A stretch of DNA of 64,000 nucleotides from Candidatus Electrothrix communis (lineage in GTDB: Bacteria; Desulfobacterota; Desulfobulbia; Desulfobulbales; Desulfobulbaceae), in NCBI GenBank assembly GCA_030644725.1, contig CP130629.1, positions 3,301,501 through 3,365,500 of the forward strand, written 5' to 3'. The notes under the pieces were generated by a model. That model made no database searches. It was not told the origin of the DNA and saw only the letters and a program-made list of their open reading frames with translations. Every line of letters starts with the position of its first letter. Position 1 is the first letter of the stretch. This document shows, one piece after another, positions 26,672-35,398 of this stretch. The translations under genes and the position numbers were made by a program.

Positions 26672-27767
26672 CAATTCAGAAATAATGAGCAGAAAGGATG
26701 TTCAGGTACCCCTGTCTCCGGATGTTGATGGGCTTATAGTTGATTTGCGGCAATTGATAGATGAAGCCCGCTCAGCAGTTGCCGTTACTGTTAATGCCGG
26801 GTTGACCTTTTTGTACTGGCGGGTCGGTGCGCGAATAAATAAAGAAATACTTAATCAAAGCAGGGCAGAATACGGGAAACAAATTGTTGCCACAGTGTCG
26901 CAACAATTGACAGAGCATTATGGAAAGGGGTTCACTTATTCCGCTCTGACACGAATGGTGAAGTTTTCCTCTGTTTTTCCAGATAAAGAAATTGTTGCCA
27001 CACTGTCGCAACAATTGAGCTGGTCACATTTTCGAGAGTTGCTTTCCCAGGAGAAGCCGTTACAACGAGAATTTTACGCTGAAATGTGCCGCGTAGAAAA
27101 ATGGAGCGTTCGTACGCTGCGGCAGAAGATTGACGGGATGCTCTACGAGCGTACAGCACTGTCAAAAAAACCTGACGAGTTGATTCAGCACGAACTCCGC
27201 CAGCTACGCGAGGAAGACTGCCTCACTCCTGATCTGGTTTTTCGTGACCCGTATTTTCTCGATTTCCTTGGGCTGAAAGATCGCTATCTGGAAAAGGACC
27301 TGGAAGACGCCATCCTGCGGGAACTTGAACAGTTTTTGCTGGAGCTGGGCAGTGGCTTTGCTTTTATGGCTCGGCAAAAACGCATTCAGCTGGACAACGA
27401 CGATTATTATATTGATCTGCTCTTTTATCATCGTGGCCTCAATCGGCTGATTGCCATTGATCTCAAATTGGGTGATTTCAAAGCGGAGTACAAGGGACAG
27501 ATGGAGTTGTATCTCCGCTGGCTGAATAAATACGAACGCCGTCCTCAGGAGAATGAGCCTTTGGGGATCATTCTTTGTGCTGGGAAAAAGCAGGAGCTTG
27601 TCGAGCTGTTGGAGCTGGGGCAATCTGGAATTCATGTTGCTGAATACCTGACCGAGCTGCCAGCCCGTGAGCTTTTGGAGCAGAAGCTGCACAGTGTGAT
27701 TGTATCGGCAAAGGAGCGGATGAGTATCTTGCCTGAGCAGGTAGGTGTTGAGGATAAGGATGATTAA
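26661..27767 (+). CDS. DUF1016 / YhcG-type PD-(D/E)xK nuclease-domain protein
   Basis: 368 residues with the N-terminal DUF1016 helical domain (LTFLYWRVGARI, SWSHFRELL) and a C-terminal PD-(D/E)xK-type nuclease fold: DDYYIDLLFYHR followed by IAIDLKLGDF gives the Asp and D-x-K residues. Such proteins are often located inside type I restriction loci, where they may be an auxiliary nuclease; the mechanism is not settled. The start at 26661 has GGAGG eight nt upstream and overlaps the hsdM end, so translation is coupled. Confidence 0.85.
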   Translation: MGSNNSEIMSRKDVQVPLSPDVDGLIVDLRQLIDEARSAVAVTVNAGLTFLYWRVGARINKEILNQSRAEYGKQIVATVSQQLTEHYGKGFTYSALTRMVKFSSVFPDKEIVATLSQQLSWSHFRELLSQEKPLQREFYAEMCRVEKWSVRTLRQKIDGMLYERTALSKKPDELIQHELRQLREEDCLTPDLVFRDPYFLDFLGLKDRYLEKDLEDAILRELEQFLLELGSGFAFMARQKRIQLDNDDYYIDLLFYHRGLNRLIAIDLKLGDFKAEYKGQMELYLRWLNKYERRPQENEPLGIILCAGKKQELVELLELGQSGIHVAEYLTELPARELLEQKLHSVIVSAKERMSILPEQVGVEDKDD

Positions 27768-27780
27768 TACAGTGTGTTCC

Positions 27781-27806
27781 GTAGGGGCAGACCTATGTGT
27801 CTGCCC
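27781..27806 (+). repeat. Dispersed hairpin repeat, GTAGGGGCAG family
   Basis: The same hairpin as at 21934 with one loop change: GTAGGGGCAGAC and GTCTGCCC arms around a 6-nt loop. It is followed directly by the tandem duplicated segment. Confidence 0.75.
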
Positions 27807-27813
27807 GGTAAAC

Positions 27814-28204
27814 AAGGGCGAACACGCAGGTTCGCGCCCTACATTGTTCTGCGAAAGCGACAAGATCATGGCGTGAATTCCACCCCGCGATAAATCACGG
27901 GGCTCTAATCGGATGTCCCTACGGGACAGGGTAGCAAATATGATGAATGGATTGTTTGGCGTGGGTGGTACATTGGAGAGGTTTCACCTAGTTCCCAAGC
28001 TCCAGCTTGGGAACGGTTTCTCTTGAAGCTCTGCTTCACATAAGGGCGAACACGGGGGTTCGCGCCCTACATTATTCTGCGAACGCGACGAGATCATGGC
28101 GTGAATTCCACCCCGCGATAAATCACGGGGCTATTATCGGATGTCCCTCCGGGACAAGGCAGCAAATATAATGAATGGATTGTGTGGCGTAGGTGGTACG
28201 TTGG
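27814..28204 (+). repeat. Tandem duplication of a 163-bp REP-like segment
   Basis: Positions 27814-27976 and 28042-28204 are equal in length and differ at 14 positions by eye (about 91% identity); 65 nt separate them. Each unit contains a hairpin GGGCGAAC.../GTTCGCGCCC, the palindrome CCCCGCGATAAATCACGGGG, and a short GTCCCT..GGGAC hairpin. The intervening part has its own stem, GTTCCCAAGCT with AGCTTGGGAAC. The region from 27768 to 28227 contains no supported gene other than these repeats. Confidence 0.85.
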
Positions 28205-28227
28205 TTAAAATATTTCGAGATGACGGT

Positions 28228-28365
28228 ATGCTTCTTCGGAAAAAGGAGAATGGCAAATTGTCTTGGGAAGAGACCTATAAAGCTATGTCCAAGGAGCAGG
28301 AGGACTGGGGTGATTTTGAGGTGATTTTGTCCGATGGATTGAAGAGGTTGGATTATGGGGGGTGA
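28228..28365 (+). CDS. Small acidic protein ahead of hsdS (45 aa)
   Basis: A short gene whose product contains LSWEETYKAMSKEQEDWGDF followed by a C-terminal LSDGL. It overlaps the hsdS start by 11 nt. An in-frame ATG at 28141 would give 74 residues, but its first part is encoded by the duplicated REP-like segment, so the native N-terminus may have been replaced. The sequence recalls small antitoxin-like proteins seen beside restriction and toxin genes; this is only a resemblance and no toxin partner is visible. Confidence 0.5.
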   Translation: MLLRKKENGKLSWEETYKAMSKEQEDWGDFEVILSDGLKRLDYGG

Positions 28366-29731
28366 GTGGCCAGAAAGAGTTCTTAGTGATCTGATTTCAG
28401 TGAAACATGGTTGGGCTTTCAAAGGAAGTTTTTTTGATGAAGCAGCCGAAAAGGGACCCATTGTCGTAGCAATTGGCAACTTCAATTATTCAGGAGGATT
28501 TCGGTTCGATTCGACTAAGATCAAAAGGTATACTTCAGATTATCCAGCTGACTATGAACTTATTCCTGGTGAAATTCTTCTGGCAATGACCTGTCAGACA
28601 GCTGGCGGAGAGATTTTGGGAATACCTGGAAAGGTTCCTGACGATGGAAATACATATCTTCACAATCAACGATTGGGGAAAGTGATCGTTGAATCAGAAG
28701 GTGTCGATGATGGGTATCTATACTGGCTCTTTTTGTCCAAAGGGTTCAATCATCATCTGTATTGCACGGCAACAGGCACCAAGATACTCCATACGGCTCC
28801 TGAAAGAATTTTGAGTTACAGATTTTTTCTTCCTTCCCTTCCCGAACAAAAAACCATAGCCCACATCCTCGACAGCCTTGACGACAAAATCCAGCTCAAC
28901 CGCCAGATGAACGCCACCCTAGAAGCAATGGCACAGGCCCTGTTCAAGAGCTGGTTTGTTGATTTTGACCCGGTCATCGACAAGGCCTTGGCCGTAGGTA
29001 ATCCCATCCCCGAACCGTTGCGCAAAAGGGCTGAGGCCCGCCGATCCTTGGGCGATAAGCGCAAGCCGCTGCCCGCTGACGTTGCTCAGCATTTTTCTGA
29101 TCGTTTTGTTTTCAACGAGAAGGTGGGTTGGATGCCGGAGGGGTGGAAGGTGACAACTATAGGAAAAGTGTCTCGATGTTTTGATCGAAAAAGGATTCCT
29201 CTTTCTAAAGAGCAGCGTGAAGAGAAGAGACCGGGGAATATTCCTTATTATGGGGCGACTTCAGTTATGGATTACATAAATGAATGGATCTTTAATGATA
29301 TCTACTTGCTTGTCGGAGAGGATGGATCGGTAATAAAAGAAGACGGCACGCCTTTTATTCAGTACATATGGGGAAAAACTTGGGTCAATAATCATGCACA
29401 CGTTTTACAGGGAATTGCTGATGTTGCAACCGAACATTTGATGCTTTTTATGAGGTATCAAAATGTGAGTGCATATGTGACAGGTGCCGTACAACAGAAG
29501 ATAAATCAAAAAAACTTGAACAGCATTCCTTTCTTGAAGGCATCTGACTCTCTTAATCAAAAATTTGCTGATATGATTGCTCCGTATTACCCAAAGATTC
29601 GACATCATTTTGAGGAGACAGCTAACCTCGTTAACCTCCGCGACACCCTCCTCCCCAAACTCCTCTCCGGCCAACTCCGCATCCCAGATGCAGAAAAATT
29701 AATTGGGGAGACAGCCCAGCCCCCGCGATAA
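28355..29731 (+). CDS. hsdS: Type I restriction-modification specificity subunit
   Basis: HsdS reads the bipartite DNA target through two target-recognition domains. The 458 residues divide into TRD1 (about 1-165), a conserved helix (LPEQKTIAHILDSLDDKI, near 170-210), TRD2 (about 255-405) and a final helix (NLRDTLLPKLLSGQLRI). The last codons (QPPR) and the TAA stop are supplied by the REP-like repeat that begins at 29721, so the original C-terminus may have been slightly different. The target sequence cannot be inferred. Confidence 0.93.
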   Translation: MGGEWPERVLSDLISVKHGWAFKGSFFDEAAEKGPIVVAIGNFNYSGGFRFDSTKIKRYTSDYPADYELIPGEILLAMTCQTAGGEILGIPGKVPDDGNTYLHNQRLGKVIVESEGVDDGYLYWLFLSKGFNHHLYCTATGTKILHTAPERILSYRFFLPSLPEQKTIAHILDSLDDKIQLNRQMNATLEAMAQALFKSWFVDFDPVIDKALAVGNPIPEPLRKRAEARRSLGDKRKPLPADVAQHFSDRFVFNEKVGWMPEGWKVTTIGKVSRCFDRKRIPLSKEQREEKRPGNIPYYGATSVMDYINEWIFNDIYLLVGEDGSVIKEDGTPFIQYIWGKTWVNNHAHVLQGIADVATEHLMLFMRYQNVSAYVTGAVQQKINQKNLNSIPFLKASDSLNQKFADMIAPYYPKIRHHFEETANLVNLRDTLLPKLLSGQLRIPDAEKLIGETAQPPR

Positions 29732-29824
29732 ATCACGGGGCTCTAATCGGCTGTCCCTCCGGGACAAGGCAATCCCGTCCCAAAGGGACGCCCCTTTCTA
29801 GCCCAGTGTTTTAACGCTGGGCAC
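29721..29824 (+). repeat. REP-like module 3 (three hairpins)
   Basis: It contains CCCCGCGATAAATCACGGGG, GTCCCTCCGGGAC, GTCCCAAAGGGAC and GCCCAGTGTTTTAACGCTGGGC-type hairpins in series. It closely matches the module at 31856-31960. Its first palindrome provides the hsdS stop codon. Confidence 0.82.
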
Positions 29825-29844
29825 CAGGTAAAGAAAATAGAGTC

Positions 29845-31863
29845 ATGATCAGCTACAAAATCCACCTCCAAACCCTGGAAGATATCAACCTGCTCCGTGA
29901 ATCCTCCGACCTGGAGTGCAAACGAGCCAGTGGTCGCGATGGTCGCGGCGAGCTACCCAAGGATTTCTGGGAAACCTATTCGGCCATGGCCAACAGCGAC
30001 GGCGGCACAGTCTTGTTAGGGATCAGCCAGAAAGGAACCCGGTTTCACCTAACCGGCATCGAACGGATTGACAAGGTCAAACAGGATCTCTTTAATACAG
30101 CAAATAATCCCGGCAAGGTCAGCGTCAACCTACTCAATAACACCTCAGTACGCCTCCTGACTATTGACAACAGGTCACTGCTGCAAGTGGAGATTCCCCG
30201 AGCCAACCGCGAGCAACGACCGGTCTATCTCAACGGTAATCCCCTGGGCAACACCTATGTCCGCATGCATGAGGGTGATCAACGCCTGTCCGACGAGGCC
30301 GTCAGGCGGATGCTGGCTGAGCAGGCCGAGGACAGCCGTGATGCACGTATTCTCAAGGGCTTTGGCCTGGATGACCTGAACGCGGAAAGTATCCGGGTCT
30401 ATCGGCAGATCTTCACGAATCTGAAACCAGGCCATCCGTGGAACGAGCTGGAAACGCTTTCCTTTCTCCAGAGGATCGGGGCTTGGCGGAAAGACAGGGA
30501 GAGCGATCAGGAAGGGCTGACAGCAGCCGGGCTGCTGATGTTTGGGGAGCACACGACCATTCAGGAGGCCTTCCCTTGTACATGCTTGATTATCAGGAAA
30601 GACCAGCAAGCCAAAGCGAACCACGCTGGCTGGACCGGATCACCCTGGACGGCACCTGGTCAGGGAATCTCTACGATTTTTACCGCAAGGTCTTTCGCAA
30701 ACTGACCGAAGGCGTCAAGGTGCCTTTTGAGCTGGACGGTGACCGACGGCTGGATGAGTCCCCGATCCATGTTGCGCTCCGGGAAGCCTTATGCAATGTG
30801 CTGGTCCATGCTGATTACTCGGATCGCCTTGCTGTCCTGGTGGTGAAATCGCCTGCAATGTTCGAGTTCAGAAACCCCGGTATGATGCGGATTCCTGTGG
30901 AGCTTGCCCTGCATGGGGGCTATGCAGACTGCCGCAACCGTTTGCTCCATCAGATGTTTCGCTATGTGGGAATCGGCGACCAATCCGGTTCCGGTATTTC
31001 CAAAATCCTCTCTTGTTGGCATAGGTACCATTGGCGTGCTCCAGAGCTGTTTGATAGCCGAGAGCCCCGTGATCAAACCATGATGCGGATGCGGATGATT
31101 GATCTTTCCCCCAAGAATTGGTGGTTCAGTTGCGACAACGTTTTGGGCAAAACTATGATTCCCTGTCCCATGAAGAACAGGTTGCTCTGGCCATCGCTGT
31201 TGTGGAAAACACGGTCACTCACCAACGCTTTTGCACACTCAGCACCTTTCATCCGGCAGACGCAAGTCGTATCCTGCATGGCTTGGTGGAGCAAGGGTTT
31301 CTGGAGCAGACAGGAAGCAGTCGGGGGTGGTATATCATCTCTCCGGGACAAATATTCCAGGACCGGAGGATGTGTTTGACTCCCCTCTTTTGGATTCGAG
31401 CTCCGGCAATTTGGATTCGAGCTCCGGTAATTTGGAGGAGAACTCCGGTAATTTGGATTCGAGCTCCGGCAATCTGAAGGAAAGCTCCGGTAATTTAAAA
31501 CGCGACACTTTAGGACGACTTCTCTCACCCACCCATGCATTACCGTTCGTAGATGATCTTGATAGCCTGGAATCCGATTACCTTGATACCCTGAAAGGCA
31601 TGGCTAAAGAACCGAGGGGGAAGAAGAAGGTTCCTCGGGAGGTGATAAAGGCGGTGCTGCTGGAATTGCTGAACGGGCAGTTTATCACCATCAGCTGTCT
31701 TGCCGCACTGGTTCATAGGGGGCCAGTAACACTTCGTCGTCAATATTTGACCCAGATGGTCAGGGGCGGCGAGCTGGAAATAGCCTTCCCCAGAACCCCG
31801 AATGATCCAAGGCAGGCTTATACTGCTGCAACGCTTCACTCTTCCGATAAAGATACCCCGTGA
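29845..31863 (+). pseudogene. AlbA_2/Schlafen-type ATP-binding protein gene with three frameshifts
   Basis: The N-terminal part (29845 to about 30575) encodes an AlbA_2 domain: ESSDLECKRASGRDGRGE and SDGGTVLLGIS. Coding continues in a second frame from about 30575 (LYMLDYQERP; then ALREALCNVLVHADY, a GHKL-like ATPase motif), a third frame from about 31113 (VVQLRQRFG, a winged-helix region), and the first frame again from about 31345 to the TGA at 31863. Each shift equals loss of one base, next to CCC, CCCCC and GGG runs, for a net of three bases. It is either a decayed gene or a gene with homopolymer sequencing errors. Such proteins often accompany type I restriction loci as regulators. The stop lies inside the next repeat. 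Confidence 0.8.
31390..31494 (+). repeat. Five 21-bp tandem repeats encoding a 7-residue unit
   Basis: Units start at 31390, 31411, 31432, 31453 and 31474. Each encodes Leu-x-x-(Ser/Asn)-Ser-Gly-Asn. Units 1, 2 and 4 are almost identical, while 3 and 5 have diverged in the first three codons. The array sits within the AlbA_2 gene, between its winged-helix part and its C-terminal domain. Confidence 0.9.
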
Positions 31864-31960
31864 TAAATCACGGGGCTCTAATCAGCTGTCCCTACGGGAC
31901 AAGGCAATTCGTCCCAAAGGGACGCCCCTTTCATAGCCCAGTGTTTTAACGCTGGGCACT
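31856..31960 (+). repeat. REP-like module 4
   Basis: CCCCGTGATAAATCACGGGG, a perfect 9-bp-arm palindrome, then GTCCCTACGGGAC, GTCCCAAAGGGAC and the GCCCAGTG.../CGCTGGGC hairpin. It supplies the stop of the preceding gene and ends about 30 nt before hsdR. Confidence 0.82.
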
Positions 31961-31992
31961 TGGGCACCAGTAAAAGCCCGGCAGGTAATTCC

Positions 31993-34900
31993 ATGAAATT
32001 CACCGAAGCACAGCTGGAAAAAGCCATCATCACCCTGCTGGCAGAACAGGGTTTTCCCCACACCAAGGGTGATTCCCCAGACCTGCCAGCCCGCCAACCT
32101 GAAGACGTTCTGCTCAAGGACGATCTGCGCTCCTTCCTGACCAGCCGCTACGCCCAAGAAAACCTCACAGCCAGCGAAATTAACCACATCATCCTCCGCC
32201 TGGAGGCCTTGCCTGCTGCGGATCTTTACAATTCCAATCGGCAGATCCACAAGCTGATGGTTGACGGCTTCCTACTCAAGCGCGAAGACCACAGCCAGAA
32301 AGACCTCTACATCCAGCTCATTGATTACGCAGGTCTACCCGAGCAACACCAGCCCCGCCCGGAGGAACTGACCACTATCATTGCCGAGGAAGCACCCACC
32401 TACAGCAACGCCCACAGCGATCAAAATCATTATCGCTTGGTCAGCCAGCTGCCCATTACGGGCCGGGAAAAAATCCGCATTCCCGACGTGATCCTCTACA
32501 TCAACGGCCTGCCCCTGGTGGTCTTTGAGTTTAAGAGCGCCATCCGAGAAGAGGCCACCATCCACGATGCCTACCTACAGCTCACCATCCGTTATCGCCG
32601 TGATATCCCCGAGCTGATGAAGTACAACGCCCTCTGCATTATCAGCGACGGGGTCAACTCCCGCCTGGGTTCCCTCTTTGCTGCCTACGAGCAGTTCTCG
32701 GCCTGGCGCAAGGTCACCGGCAAGGAAACCCAGGTCCAGAATGGTATCAACTCCCTCCACACCCTGATCCAGGGCCTGTTTGCCAAGGACCGGCTCCGGC
32801 AGGTGCTCCGCCATTTCATCTATTTTCCAGATGACTCCAAGGAAGAGGTCAAGGTGGTCTGCCGTTATCCCCAATTCTACGCGACCATCAAACTCTTTGC
32901 CCATATCAAGGCCCATCGTAGGCCCCTGGGCGACGGCAAGGGCGGCACCTATTTTGGGACCACCGGCTGCGGCAAGAGCTTCACCATGCTCTTCCTCACT
33001 CGACTGCTGATGAAGAGCGTGGATTTTGCCAGTCCCACCATTATCCTGATCACTGACCGCACCGACCTGGACAACCAGTTGTCCGGCCAGTTCAGCAAGG
33101 CCAAGGAGTATATTGGCGATCAGATCGTATGCAGTGTGGAAAGTCGCAACCATTTACGGGAGCTGCTCAAGGGCCGGAGCAGCGGCGGGGTCTTTCTCAC
33201 CACCATCCATAAATTCACCGAAGACGCTCAGCTCCTCAGCGAGCGGGACAATATCATCTGCATTTCCGACGAGGCCCACCGCAGCCAGCTCAATCTGGAG
33301 CAAAAGGTGGTGGTTGATCAGGAAAAAGGCACGGTCAGGCGCAGTTACGGCTTTGCCAAATACCTCCACGAATCCCTGCCCAATGCTACCTATGTGGGCT
33401 TTACCGGCACGCCCATCGACGAGACCCTGGCGGTGTTCGGCCCGGTGGTGGATGCCTACACCATGAGCGAATCAGTCCAGGATGAGATTACGGTCCGCAT
33501 TGTCTACGAGGGCAGGGCGGCCAAGATCCTTTTGGATAATAGCAAGTTGGAAGAAATTGAAGCCTATTACGCCCGTTGTGCAGAACAGGGAGCCAGCGAG
33601 TACCAGATTGATGAGAGCAAGAAAACAACCGCTCGGATGCATGCCATTCTGGGTGACCCGGATCGGCTCAAGGCCTTGGCGACTGATTTTGTGGCCCATT
33701 ACGAGCGGCGTCTGGAAGAGGGCTCGACGGTTAAGGGCAAGGCCCTGTTTGTGTGCAGCAAACGTGAGATCGCCTATGCCTTTTGGCAGGAGCTGATTGC
33801 TCTACGCCCGGCCTGGAATGAGGTGCTGGCTTGCGAGGAGGGTGCCAACCTGAGTCCAGAGGAAGAAAAAAAGATTAAACCCATGGAGCGGGTCAAGATG
33901 ATCATGACCCGAGGCAAGGATGACCCGGAAGAACTTTACAAGATGCTGGGCTCCAAGGAGTACCGCAAGGAGCTGGCTCGCCAGTTTAAATTTTCCACCT
34001 CCAATTTCAAGATCGCCCTGGTGGTGGATATGTGGCTCACCGGCTTTGATGTGCCCTTTCTGGATAGCATCTATATTGATAAGCCCATCCAACGCCATAA
34101 CCTGATCCAGACCATCTCCCGAGTGAACCGCCGTTTTGAAGGCAAGGAAAAGGGGCTGGCCGTGGATTATATCGGGATTAAGAAGCAGATGAATCAGGCC
34201 CTGGCCCAGTATAACAAAGCGGACCAGCAAAATATTGAGGAAATCGGGCAATCCCTCATCGTGGTCCGTGATCATCTCGATCTGCTGAGCACGATCTTTC
34301 ATCGTTTTGATGCACGACCTTATTTTACCGGCACACCTGTGGAACAACTCAACTGCCTGAACCGAGCCGCTGACCACGCCATGCGCACGGACAAGAACGA
34401 AAAACGGTGTATGTACCTGGTCAAACGCCTCAAGGCGGCCTATGACATCTGTTGCGGATCAGAAGAGCTGCGCCAAGACGAGCGAGATCAAGCCCATTTT
34501 TACTTGGCTGTCCGCTCCATCATCTTCAAGCTCAATAAGGGCGATGCCCCGGACACGGCTCGGATGAACGCCCGAGTACGGGAGATGATTGCCGAGGCCC
34601 TTCAGGCTCATGGGGTGGAGGAAATTTTCAAGTTGGGCGAGGATAAGGCCGGGGTGGTTGATATCTTTGCTGATGATTATCTGGCCCGGCTGGAGAAGAT
34701 CAAGCTGCCCAATACCAAGATCAAGCTGTTGCAGCAATTACTGGCCAAGGCCATTAGCGACTTCCAGAAGGTCAACAGGACTCAGGGCCTGGATTTCAGC
34801 AAGAAGTTCAAGGCCCTGGTGGATCGCTATAACGAGCGCAAGGAAGAGGATGTGCTGGTCAGCAATGTGCTGGAGGATTTTACCGATGAAATCATAGATC

Positions 34901-35247
34901 TCCTCCAGGCCTTGAAAAAGGAGCGGGAATCCTTTACAGAGCTTGGCATTGATTTGGAAGAAAAGGCCTTTTACGATATCCTCAAGGAGCTGACCCGCAA
35001 GTATGATTTTGCGTATCCGGAAGACAAGCTGGTGGTCCTGGCCCAGGCCGTCAAAGGGGTTGTTGACGATAAGGCCCAATATACGGATTGGAATCAGCGC
35101 GAGGATATCCGGGCAGGGCTCAAGGTCGAGCTGATTCTTCTGCTGGCCAAGCATGGCTATCCCCCTGTGGACCGGGATGAGGTGTATCAGGAGATTTTTC
35201 AGCAGGCGGAGAATTTTAAGAAAAATAGGAAGGGTGTGTGGGAGTGA
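31993..35247 (+). CDS. hsdR: Type I restriction endonuclease subunit R
   Basis: HsdR drives ATP-dependent DNA translocation and cleavage in the HsdR2M2S complex. The N-terminal nuclease domain has PDVILYINGLPLVVFEFKSA (the D...ExK site). The helicase motor follows: Walker A GTTGCGKS near residue 322, DEAH near 426, TGTP (GFTGTPI) near 475 and TISRVNR near 710. The 1084-residue length is typical. ATG at 31993 is chosen, because the in-frame TTG at 31960 lies within the repeat. The C-terminal helical part (about 820-1084) would contact the HsdM/HsdS core. Confidence 0.95.
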   Translation: MKFTEAQLEKAIITLLAEQGFPHTKGDSPDLPARQPEDVLLKDDLRSFLTSRYAQENLTASEINHIILRLEALPAADLYNSNRQIHKLMVDGFLLKREDHSQKDLYIQLIDYAGLPEQHQPRPEELTTIIAEEAPTYSNAHSDQNHYRLVSQLPITGREKIRIPDVILYINGLPLVVFEFKSAIREEATIHDAYLQLTIRYRRDIPELMKYNALCIISDGVNSRLGSLFAAYEQFSAWRKVTGKETQVQNGINSLHTLIQGLFAKDRLRQVLRHFIYFPDDSKEEVKVVCRYPQFYATIKLFAHIKAHRRPLGDGKGGTYFGTTGCGKSFTMLFLTRLLMKSVDFASPTIILITDRTDLDNQLSGQFSKAKEYIGDQIVCSVESRNHLRELLKGRSSGGVFLTTIHKFTEDAQLLSERDNIICISDEAHRSQLNLEQKVVVDQEKGTVRRSYGFAKYLHESLPNATYVGFTGTPIDETLAVFGPVVDAYTMSESVQDEITVRIVYEGRAAKILLDNSKLEEIEAYYARCAEQGASEYQIDESKKTTARMHAILGDPDRLKALATDFVAHYERRLEEGSTVKGKALFVCSKREIAYAFWQELIALRPAWNEVLACEEGANLSPEEEKKIKPMERVKMIMTRGKDDPEELYKMLGSKEYRKELARQFKFSTSNFKIALVVDMWLTGFDVPFLDSIYIDKPIQRHNLIQTISRVNRRFEGKEKGLAVDYIGIKKQMNQALAQYNKADQQNIEEIGQSLIVVRDHLDLLSTIFHRFDARPYFTGTPVEQLNCLNRAADHAMRTDKNEKRCMYLVKRLKAAYDICCGSEELRQDERDQAHFYLAVRSIIFKLNKGDAPDTARMNARVREMIAEALQAHGVEEIFKLGEDKAGVVDIFADDYLARLEKIKLPNTKIKLLQQLLAKAISDFQKVNRTQGLDFSKKFKALVDRYNERKEEDVLVSNVLEDFTDEIIDLLQALKKERESFTELGIDLEEKAFYDILKELTRKYDFAYPEDKLVVLAQAVKGVVDDKAQYTDWNQREDIRAGLKVELILLLAKHGYPPVDRDEVYQEIFQQAENFKKNRKGVWE

Positions 35248-35288
35248 AACCCTGTATTCGCAAAAACTTCCCGTGTGCTATAGAAACA

Positions 35289-35314
35289 GGGCAGGCACAG
35301 GGACCTGCCCCTAC
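35289..35314 (-). repeat. Dispersed hairpin repeat, GTAGGGGCAG family
   Basis: GGGCAGG (35289-35295) pairs with CCTGCCC (35304-35310), in inverse orientation to the copy at 21934. It lies in the 150-nt gap between the convergent hsdR and serine hydrolase genes, and may serve as a terminator. Confidence 0.7.
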
Positions 35315-35398
35315 TTTCCTGTATCAAAAAAGTTTTTCTGCCCCAAAGGGGCTGTATTTGCCCAGCTCAGGGTAACCCCCTGAGGGGAAATGTCCTGC

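Noticed and set aside
27781-28204. CRISPR array
   Set aside because: Only two long copies with internal hairpins and no regular short repeat-spacer pattern.
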